Assembly (NCBI GenBank): GCA_903873775.1
Contig: CAIQPR010000050.1
Location: 1-64,000 of the forward strand
Direction of reading: 5' to 3'
Source of the DNA: an uncultured Actinomycetes bacterium
Lineage (GTDB): Bacteria > Actinomycetota > Acidimicrobiia > Acidimicrobiales > RAAP-2
Length of the DNA: 64,000 nucleotides
Positions 43,293 through 50,199 of this stretch are shown in pieces. Positions within the stretch are counted from its first letter, which is position 1. Every line of letters starts with the position of its first letter. Under the pieces are notes generated by a model that saw nothing but the letters and a program-made list of their open reading frames with translations, did no database searches and was not told the DNA's origin. The position numbers and the translations under genes were made by a program.

Positions 43293-43322
43293 TTGACACA
43301 ACGTCAACTTCTAGATTATTTT
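43293..43322 (+). promoter_or_regulatory. Promoter for the large surface protein gene
   Basis: TTGACA at 43293-43298 and TATTTT at 43317-43322 (18-base spacer) in AT-rich DNA read toward 43391. The -35 box is the left arm of an inverted repeat TTGAC-N5-GTCAA (43293-43307), possibly an operator. Confidence 0.45.
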
Positions 43323-43336
43323 TTTTGCCTACTACG

Positions 43337-43380
43337 GAGATTCGCGTCGGTTGTTCGAGAGAACAATACGGACCGATCTC
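43337..43380 (+). promoter_or_regulatory. Structured 5' leader hairpin before the surface protein gene
   Basis: An inner stem TTGTTC-GAGA-GAACAA (43351-43366) with a GNRA tetraloop is enclosed by GAGAT (43337-43341) with ATCTC (43376-43380) and TCGG/CCGA. The structure ends 10 bases before ATG 43391. It could stabilise the mRNA of an abundant protein or control translation. Confidence 0.5.
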
Positions 43381-43390
43381 TCAGCAAGAA

Positions 43391-45661
43391 ATGGATACAC
43401 GCATGCGAATTGTTCCCTCGAGTCTTCGACGCGCCCTCGCTGGTGCTGCTGCAGGCGCCGTTGTGGTGCTGTCGGTGTCGGCACCGGCATTCGCCGACGC
43501 GAATGCGACCATCACGAAGAGCGGCGTGGACGTGACCAACAGCTCGACCAGCGTGGCCAACGTCGGTGACACCATTAAGTGGACGATCTCCTACGAGAAC
43601 ACCTCGGGCAAGACCATTTCCGCCGACATCCAAGACGGCATCGTCGCCCCCAACTCCTACGTCGCTGGATCCCTGCAGGCTCCCGCCGGGTGGATCCCCG
43701 AATGGTCGACCAACAACGGATCGACGTGGCTGACGACCGAGCCGACCCCCGCGTCATCGGTGACGAATGTCCGCGCCTACGCGTCCTTCATCGGTGATTC
43801 ATCCACGGGTAACGCCGCGGTTCTGCCGGAGCCGAACGTACCTCTGGCCGCGAGCCTCGCGGAGAGTGGTGGCGACGGATTCCAGACCTATTTCACGCCG
43901 ACGTCTGTGTGCACGACCTTCCACGTTGACAGTCAATTTGAGGCGGAGTGCTTCAACAAGACCACTGGCGCCGTTGAGTCGGACAAGGTGATCTCGTCCT
44001 CGATTGCCACGCTGGACCGCGCTCAGCCGGTTCAGGACATCGCCACCGGACGCGTGTACTTCCTCGGTTCCACGGGTGGCACCGACGCCATTGTCTGCCT
44101 TGACCTGTCCAACACCAGCAACATCACGCTGTGCAGCCCGAAGGGGTACACCTCCATTGGCTCGAAGTCGGCGTCGCCCGACCTCGTGAAGGTCGGCTCC
44201 AGCATTTATGCCTGGGACGGATCGAAGTTCTACTGCGTCACGACCAGCATGGCGCTGTGCGCCAACCAGCCTTTCGCATCGTCCATTTCGTCGTCGGACG
44301 ATGCGTCGGCCCTTGTCTCGGGCGGCCTGATCTACGCCACGAGTGGCGCCACCTCAAATGGTGGCGTGAACACGAGCCAGTACGTGACTTGCTTTAACCC
44401 CGCCACCCACTCCACGTGCACGGGCTGGACGGGTGGCACGCCGGCAGGATTTGTGAATGTCGCCACGTCGTTCCCGACGTCAGGGAACTCGCAGTACGCC
44501 GGCGCCGACTACATCGTGCCGCTGACCAATGCGTCCGGCGCCGAAACTGGAGTGTGCACGCACAGCTCCTTCGTGCAGTCCAACCCCTACACCGGAAGTC
44601 GTTGGGCCTGTTTGAACAACAACAGCTCCGTGAACACCGGTGCCGCGGCCGAACTGGACGCCTTCCACAGCACCCACCTTGGTGTGTACACCGGCGGACT
44701 CAAGGCTGAACTGGGTACCCGCTCGGGCTCGCGCATCTTCCTGCTCTACGCCCACGATGCGTCGAATGTCTCGGGTAACGAAGTGGACTGCTTCGACTGG
44801 GCCACGGGCACGGGCTGCACGGGTGGTACGGGCTCAGACGGCTGGAGTGGTTGGAGCAATTCGGCCAACCCCGCCCAGGGACAGATCATGTTCCCGGCGC
44901 TCTCGGCCTCAAATGACCGCTACTCGAACACCGTGGGCCAAGAGGGTCTCTACTCCGTGGCGGTTGACCCGTACGACCCGGTGTGTTTCTGGTCTGACGC
45001 GGACAGCGGTTTGATCCGTTCAATCGACGTCGCGACCGGCGTGGCGGGCACCTGCAAGACGTCCGCCACCACGGAAGTCGCTGCGGCGCCGACGGCGGCC
45101 GCTGGCGCCGCGTACTGCGACGGCAGCCCTTCGCACGTCACCAGTTGGAACCAAGTGAAGATCACTGGTCTTGCGCCGTCGGACTTCTCCGAGGTTCTCG
45201 TCACGCTGTATGACGCAAACGGACAGCCGGTGAGTGGCTTCGAGAACGTGACGACGACGAACGGCGTCCTCGACATCTCGTCCATTCCCTTCAGTGGTGA
45301 CGACACGTCGCTCACCGCGGACGTGACCGTTCAGGGCGTTCCGAGCAATCTCACGTGGCCCGCGAATAATGCTCCGGGTGCTCAGATCACGTGGATTGGT
45401 GACGCGGTTCAGGTGTGCTTCGAGACCACGGTGCAGTCCGTCACGCAGACCACGACCTTCCATAACACGGTGATCGAGACGACGACGCCGACCGGTGACC
45501 CCGGTACCACGACGTCCACGAACTCGAATGACTTCACGGTCTCCATCAACACGGTCGACGAGCCGCTCGCCGGTGCGATCGGTGCCATGGTGGTCGCGCT
45601 GCTCGCCGCTGGTGGATTCCTGGTGCTGCGAGGACTTCAGAAGCGTCGTCAGAACATCTAG
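43391..45661 (+). CDS. Large secreted beta-propeller-like protein with exosortase-type C-terminal signal
   Basis: A 756-residue exported protein. A Sec signal peptide (residues 1-35, ending APAFADA) precedes a DUF11-like beta domain (VGDTIKWTISYENTSGKT). Next comes a repeating region to about residue 560 in which each unit carries a Cys pair (CLDLSNTSNITLC, FYCVTTSMALC, CFNPATHSTC, CFDWATGTGC), suggesting a disulfide-braced propeller. Two further beta domains follow. The C-terminus VDEPLAGAIGAMVVALLAAG, then helix and LQKRRQ, is tripartite: EP motif, hydrophobic segment, basic tail. It has its own promoter, leader hairpin and tandem terminators. ATG 43403 is an alternative start. Probably a major cell-surface protein; function unknown. 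Confidence 0.8.
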   Translation: MDTRMRIVPSSLRRALAGAAAGAVVVLSVSAPAFADANATITKSGVDVTNSSTSVANVGDTIKWTISYENTSGKTISADIQDGIVAPNSYVAGSLQAPAGWIPEWSTNNGSTWLTTEPTPASSVTNVRAYASFIGDSSTGNAAVLPEPNVPLAASLAESGGDGFQTYFTPTSVCTTFHVDSQFEAECFNKTTGAVESDKVISSSIATLDRAQPVQDIATGRVYFLGSTGGTDAIVCLDLSNTSNITLCSPKGYTSIGSKSASPDLVKVGSSIYAWDGSKFYCVTTSMALCANQPFASSISSSDDASALVSGGLIYATSGATSNGGVNTSQYVTCFNPATHSTCTGWTGGTPAGFVNVATSFPTSGNSQYAGADYIVPLTNASGAETGVCTHSSFVQSNPYTGSRWACLNNNSSVNTGAAAELDAFHSTHLGVYTGGLKAELGTRSGSRIFLLYAHDASNVSGNEVDCFDWATGTGCTGGTGSDGWSGWSNSANPAQGQIMFPALSASNDRYSNTVGQEGLYSVAVDPYDPVCFWSDADSGLIRSIDVATGVAGTCKTSATTEVAAAPTAAAGAAYCDGSPSHVTSWNQVKITGLAPSDFSEVLVTLYDANGQPVSGFENVTTTNGVLDISSIPFSGDDTSLTADVTVQGVPSNLTWPANNAPGAQITWIGDAVQVCFETTVQSVTQTTTFHNTVIETTTPTGDPGTTTSTNSNDFTVSINTVDEPLAGAIGAMVVALLAAGGFLVLRGLQKRRQNI

Positions 45662-45668
45662 TTCGACG

Positions 45669-45687
45669 AGAGCCCGTGACGGGCTCT
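45669..45687 (+). terminator. Hairpin downstream of the surface protein gene
   Basis: AGAGCCCG-TGA-CGGGCTCT-type stem of 8 bp with a 3-base loop, starting 8 bases after the stop codon. It has no U tract; it is the first of two tandem hairpins. Confidence 0.6.
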
Positions 45688-45689
45688 AA

Positions 45690-45734
45690 GACATGACAAT
45701 GGCCCCGGCAGCATGCCGGGGCCATTGTCATGTC
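45690..45734 (+). terminator. Perfect 21-bp hairpin, strong terminator candidate
   Basis: The arms 45690-45710 and 45714-45734 are perfectly complementary (core ATGGCCCCGGC) with a GCA loop. This is by far the strongest hairpin in the window, placed right after a putatively highly expressed gene, and symmetric, so it could also stop transcripts from the other side. Confidence 0.75.
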
Positions 45735-45766
45735 GCGAGATGGTCCCACCACTGCGATGCGTGTCG

Positions 45767-45772
45767 TAGGTT
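45767..45772 (+). promoter_or_regulatory. -10 element TAGGTT, leaderless start
   Basis: TAGGTT lies 6 bases before GTG 45779. Confidence 0.55.
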
Positions 45773-45778
45773 GACGGG

Positions 45779-46195
45779 GTGGTCTTTGTCCTTGGTGCAC
45801 TCGCGCTGATTGTGATTGTCGGATTCGGCATCCGGTCCTTCGTGTCGTCACGTGAACGACGCCGCGCGTGGGTTGACGTTGCCCGCCTGGTCCAGTCGGC
45901 GGACGCGGAGGATCGTCGGCGAGGGGTTGCCGAGATGCCAACACTTCGCGTGACCGACTGGCAGCCTCTCGCTGCGTGGCTCATACGTGTAGAAGAAGAT
46001 GATTCCGTCACACGCGAACTCGCGACGTGGTTGTCCGATCCCGTTACCGTCAAGACTTTTGGGTTTGGGAATTACGTGGATGAATTGTTGTGGGCTCGCG
46101 TGTGGATGAGTCAGCACCCGTTGGGATTAGACGACGAGACCCTTCGAGGCTTGACGACGTCGCCACACTCGGGCGATCAGTCCCCACGGGAGTAA
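45779..46195 (+). CDS. Single-pass membrane protein with HEAT-like region
   Basis: A 138-residue protein with one N-terminal helix (VFVLGALALIVIVGFGIRSFV) and a helical domain with DAEDRRRGVAEM, DWQPLAAWLIRVEEDDSV and YVDELLWARVW. It aligns with residues 30-110 of the product of 36819-37760 (shared RR..A.EM, D[YW].P...LI..E.D..V, ELRLWAKA/DELLWARVW). The 3' end overlaps the convergent gene by 69 bases. Function unknown. As with its paralogue, it follows a surface-protein gene. Confidence 0.72.
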   Translation: MVFVLGALALIVIVGFGIRSFVSSRERRRAWVDVARLVQSADAEDRRRGVAEMPTLRVTDWQPLAAWLIRVEEDDSVTRELATWLSDPVTVKTFGFGNYVDELLWARVWMSQHPLGLDDETLRGLTTSPHSGDQSPRE

Positions 46196-48928
46196 CAGGC
46201 CAAGAGCAAGAATCCCGGCGCTCACGACAGAAACCCAAAGGCCAACTGACTGGACCATCGTGAGTCGATACGACAACGTCACCGTCGCGGGTTGCGCGGT
46301 CGACAATGGAACGTACATAAACCCCGGACCGGCGGGATAGACAGTCGCGGAACGGCCGTTGATGGTGGCCGTCCAATTCGGCGTCAAACTTTCTTTTACC
46401 AGCACGCCCGAGGATCCTCGAGGAGCGCGCACCGTAATGGGACCGTTCAGCGGCAGGTGCGCGCTGCTCGCGGGTGCGGATGTGGCTGAAGGCAAGTTCA
46501 AGAGACTCAGATTGAAGGACGCTTCTGCCGACACCTTCGAAATGGCGCTGTGGTACGGAAGATTGAGGCCCGACCACGTGATTTCTCCCTGGCCGACACC
46601 CAGACGGGCGACCACGACATGCGACGACGAACGGAGAAGCGTCTGCGTTCCGGGGTGCAGAGCCAGTCCCGTATCCACATTCCAGAGACCTCCCCCGACG
46701 TTCGGGGGACTAAATGCGGTTAGCTGCCGACGAGATTGCGTCGGCAGCGTCGAACTGGGAACGAAATGCCAGCTGCCGCCGAGAGACGTCACTCCGATGA
46801 GGCTGACGGGAATCGGGCCCCCGACGGCACTGACCGCCGCCAAGGTGGCCTCGTTGCCATCGGCTTCGAGCAACACGTGGCCTCCACCATTCGCGTAGGC
46901 GCGTAACGTGGCGGCCACGTGGGGCGCGTTGGTGATCGGCGTGGTGCCGTAAATCGCGACAGCGGTGAAGTGCCGAAGATCCGCGACGGAATACTCGTCG
47001 AGAGCCCGGTCGCCCTCAACAGGAATGACGGTCGTCGGTCCCTGCCCCGCGAGTCCCGTCTGACGAAGGAAATAGTCATAGGTCGTGTGGTCGGGCGTAA
47101 TGACGAGAACCGTTGGGGCTGACGTGGCCGAGGCGATGGGCTCAGGGTTCTGATACTGAACGAGCTGATACGGAGACGCGGCGGTCGTGGAGCCCACGCT
47201 CGCGAAGGTATGCGGTTCGTCTAGGTAGGGAGCCTGGGCACTGAGTCCTGGGCCGACGTACATCCACTTGATCGACCACCAGTTGAAGAAGTATTCGCGT
47301 TGCGCGAGCGGAAGCGACGGATTGGTGAGTGAGGTCTCGAGCCAGTACTGCCAGTCCAAGTGGAGATTTTGCTGGTTGATGTAGCCACGTATTTGCGGCG
47401 TTGTGGTATCCGCATTGATCCAACTCGTGATGTCGTCGGTGAGTCCCCCGATTCGGAAGGCCTGCGTGCCGTGGGCTTCTGGTGGAAGCAGCGCGGCGAG
47501 TGCTCGCTGTTCGGGAGTCTTTCCGTTAAGGGCCGGCGGTAGACCTGCGACGACGTACGCGAGTAGCCACACGACAAGTGCCACGACCATGAGATCGACG
47601 CCCGCTCCGACGAGGCGCGGCAATGATCTTTCAATGACGGCAACACCCAGACCGATGAGCGGCGCGGCACTGAGCGACAAGAAGATGACGAGCTCGGCCG
47701 GTTTGATGCTCGAGAGGTTCCATTGCGTCTTTGGGCTTAAGTCGACGAGGGAATAGAGCGCAATGGCGGCGGGGGCCACCAAGAGCGCGAGGGTGACGGG
47801 GAATGTTGGAAGGCCCGGACGTCGCGTAGCCGAGTGACGCGTCAGCGTCCATTCCAGACACACAACGAGAACCGCGACGACAGCGAGTGGCGCGCAGAGG
47901 AATGCCATGCCCTTCATCTGTGGCGCATGAAAACCGAAAAGGATGTTCAGGGAGAGAGGCTGATTGCGGACCAGGCTGAGCGCGCTACCGGGATCCTGAA
48001 GATACGTTGGGATGCCCAGGGGTAGCTGGGGGAGATAGAAGAACGCGACGGCCCCACACGTTGCCACCAGTGCTGCGAGACCTGACGTGAGTCGGTCTCG
48101 CAGGGGTCGCGTTGGGGTGAAAGTGAGGAGGCACGTGACCGTAATCACGCCCACCACGCCGCCCTCTTGGTGGGACAACAGCGAGACCGACAGGGCGATA
48201 ATGACCAGAATCAAGCGCCGGCGGGTGGGGGATGAGACGTACCACGCCGCGAGGGCCATGGCGATGCTGGTGCACGTGATCGCGAGCAACCGCGCGTATT
48301 CGCCCTCGATGAGTGATTGCTCCCAGAGGGCGGGCGTGGCCAGCAACACCAGCCCCGAGATCAATGCGGCGATCCTCGACGTCGTGACAATCCGAACGAA
48401 TGAATAGGCCCCGGCGATCGTCGCCATCATGAACACCGCCGTCAATGCCACCATCGTCCCGCCGAGGGACCCACCCGTGACCGTGGCTGCAGCGAGAACG
48501 AGAAGGTGGTAGGCGGGCCCGTAGATACCGGGGATGCCGCGCGTGCCGCTGTACCACGCGGCGTTCCATTGAATATGGGGGAAGGAGTGCTGGAGCAGCG
48601 AGACGTAGCTCAGATGGCCGAAATCGTCGTACCCCTTCGGGAATCCTCGAAAATCACCGGTACGCCACCCAATCCAGGCACATACGGAGGCCAGGACGAG
48701 AAGGGCGGCCAAGTCTTCGAGCCACGTCAAACGACGGCGAGGCGTGGTGGCGTCGGGGGTCTCGTCATGCTGACGGATCCACTCTCGAAGCTCCCTCGGC
48801 GTGCGCCACGTGGGCGCGACGAATCGCTCAGGCGCGCGTTCGGTTGGTGTGCGTTCGCTTGTCGTCAACCAAGGACCCTCGCTGTCGAACCCGGAGGCCC
48901 GAACGGCGTCGTACGCCGTTCGGATCAA
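46127..48928 (-). CDS. Large GT-C/YfhO-like polytopic membrane protein
   Basis: A 933-residue protein. After a 70-residue polar N-terminus come about 12-13 membrane helices with KGYDDFGHLSYV (acidic/His loop typical of GT-C glycosyltransferases) and YGPAYHLLVL. An outer part of about 350 residues follows, including a Rossmann-like segment (TVLVITPDHTTYDYFL, GGGHVLLEADG) and a YfhO-like beta domain (VLVKESLTPNWTATINGR), then a final helix. It probably transfers a lipid-linked sugar outside the membrane. The start at TTG 48928 is uncertain. It neighbours the exosortase region and may modify the surface protein or glycan. Confidence 0.72.
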   Translation of the reverse strand: MIRTAYDAVRASGFDSEGPWLTTSERTPTERAPERFVAPTWRTPRELREWIRQHDETPDATTPRRRLTWLEDLAALLVLASVCAWIGWRTGDFRGFPKGYDDFGHLSYVSLLQHSFPHIQWNAAWYSGTRGIPGIYGPAYHLLVLAAATVTGGSLGGTMVALTAVFMMATIAGAYSFVRIVTTSRIAALISGLVLLATPALWEQSLIEGEYARLLAITCTSIAMALAAWYVSSPTRRRLILVIIALSVSLLSHQEGGVVGVITVTCLLTFTPTRPLRDRLTSGLAALVATCGAVAFFYLPQLPLGIPTYLQDPGSALSLVRNQPLSLNILFGFHAPQMKGMAFLCAPLAVVAVLVVCLEWTLTRHSATRRPGLPTFPVTLALLVAPAAIALYSLVDLSPKTQWNLSSIKPAELVIFLSLSAAPLIGLGVAVIERSLPRLVGAGVDLMVVALVVWLLAYVVAGLPPALNGKTPEQRALAALLPPEAHGTQAFRIGGLTDDITSWINADTTTPQIRGYINQQNLHLDWQYWLETSLTNPSLPLAQREYFFNWWSIKWMYVGPGLSAQAPYLDEPHTFASVGSTTAASPYQLVQYQNPEPIASATSAPTVLVITPDHTTYDYFLRQTGLAGQGPTTVIPVEGDRALDEYSVADLRHFTAVAIYGTTPITNAPHVAATLRAYANGGGHVLLEADGNEATLAAVSAVGGPIPVSLIGVTSLGGSWHFVPSSTLPTQSRRQLTAFSPPNVGGGLWNVDTGLALHPGTQTLLRSSSHVVVARLGVGQGEITWSGLNLPYHSAISKVSAEASFNLSLLNLPSATSAPASSAHLPLNGPITVRAPRGSSGVLVKESLTPNWTATINGRSATVYPAGPGFMYVPLSTAQPATVTLSYRLTMVQSVGLWVSVVSAGILALGLLLPWGLIARVWRRRQASKGLVV

Positions 48929-48965
48929 TAGTAATAACGAGGGGCGTTGTTACCTTGGATACTGA

Positions 48966-50117
48966 TTAGTCATCGAGTAGATGGGACAGGCGCTGTACCG
49001 ACTCAATGAATTCGTCGATTATGTCGTACACGACCTGCGACGCGCTCTTGGTCTCGTTCATCGCTCCCACGACTTGACCGACAAAGTAATTGGTGAGCTT
49101 TTCCGCCCCTGATCCGGGGCGGAGCGCGGCTCGGTCAATACGCGCGAGAGCCTCGCTGACCAAGATGGGCTGCAAGGGCATGCCGAGCGGCTGCGGCGTA
49201 GCGGGATCATCCCATTCGTCGGTCCAGGCGGTCCGTAGTTGGCGAGCGGGCTTGCCCGTGCGCGATCGAGAACGAACGGTGTCCGACGAGCTGGCGTCGA
49301 GGAATTTTTGCTTCACCACGGGGTGGGTTTCGGCTTCCTCGGTCGTGAGCCACACCGAACCGCACCAGATGCCCTGTGCTCCTAGGGCCATCGCGGCTGC
49401 CATTTGTCGCCCCCGTCCGATGCCGCCGGCGGCCAACACCGGAACGGGCGCCACCGCGTCGACCACCTCCGGCACCAGAACCATCGTGCCCACTTCGCCC
49501 GTGTGTCCTCCGGCTTCGGCGCCCTGGGCGATGATGATGTCCACGCCCGTGGCTACGTGTCGCTGTGCGTGCTGCGCTTTGCCGGCCAAGGCTCCTATGA
49601 GACGACCCTCTTCTTTCACCCGGTCAATCATGTGGGGCGGTGGTGGTCCGAGGGCGTTGACGATCAGGCGCGGCGCGTGGGCGAGAGAAATTTCCAACAG
49701 GGGACCTGCTTGACCCTCGGAGAACGGCGCGGAGTTGCTGTCGCCCCCGCCGCGACCCAGCGCGCCGCGGGCCGGTTCGTCAGAAGGAAGCGGTGGGACG
49801 TCGTAGCGACGAAGAATGTCATTGACGAAATCGACGTGCTCGGATGGAATGAGTTGGCGGATGTCATCGAGGGTGTAGCCACCGGTCTCGCTGCCGGCGT
49901 ATTTCGCCGGAACGATCAGGTCCACGCCGTAGGGGCGATCGCCGACCTGATCTTCAATCCAGGCCAAATCAATTTCCAGTTGGTCTGGAGAATGCGCCAC
50001 GGCACCGAGGACCCCGAGACCGCCCGCTCGTGTGACGGCGGCGACGACGTCGCGGCAGTGGGTGAAAGCAAGGATGGGAACATCGATATCGAATAGGTCG
50101 GTTATTGCCGTGCGCAT
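48966..50117 (-). CDS. Nitronate monooxygenase family protein
   Basis: A 383-residue FMN-binding TIM-barrel of the 2-nitropropane dioxygenase class. IIIAQGAEAGGHTGEVGTMVLVPEVVD and VLAAGGIGRGRQMAAAMALGAQGIWCGSVW are the FMN phosphate-binding blocks. Members oxidise alkyl nitronates, and some act as enoyl reductases in lipid pathways. ATG 50117 follows a GGGGGTG ribosome site. Divergent from the acyl-CoA carboxylase operon, with 82 bases between starts. Confidence 0.9.
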   Translation of the reverse strand: MRTAITDLFDIDVPILAFTHCRDVVAAVTRAGGLGVLGAVAHSPDQLEIDLAWIEDQVGDRPYGVDLIVPAKYAGSETGGYTLDDIRQLIPSEHVDFVNDILRRYDVPPLPSDEPARGALGRGGGDSNSAPFSEGQAGPLLEISLAHAPRLIVNALGPPPPHMIDRVKEEGRLIGALAGKAQHAQRHVATGVDIIIAQGAEAGGHTGEVGTMVLVPEVVDAVAPVPVLAAGGIGRGRQMAAAMALGAQGIWCGSVWLTTEEAETHPVVKQKFLDASSSDTVRSRSRTGKPARQLRTAWTDEWDDPATPQPLGMPLQPILVSEALARIDRAALRPGSGAEKLTNYFVGQVVGAMNETKSASQVVYDIIDEFIESVQRLSHLLDD

Positions 50118-50187
50118 GGTCACCCCCACGGGAGCATCGACCGGGATACGGCCCCTTTGACTCCCGACGCCGAATGGTACTGCTCGT

Positions 50188-50193
50188 TAGTAT
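50188..50193 (+). promoter_or_regulatory. -10 element TAGTAT, leaderless start for the carboxylase operon
   Basis: TAGTAT lies 6 bases before GTG 50200; no ribosome site intervenes. It is the likely promoter for five overlapping genes. Confidence 0.6.
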
Positions 50194-50199
50194 CGCCAC

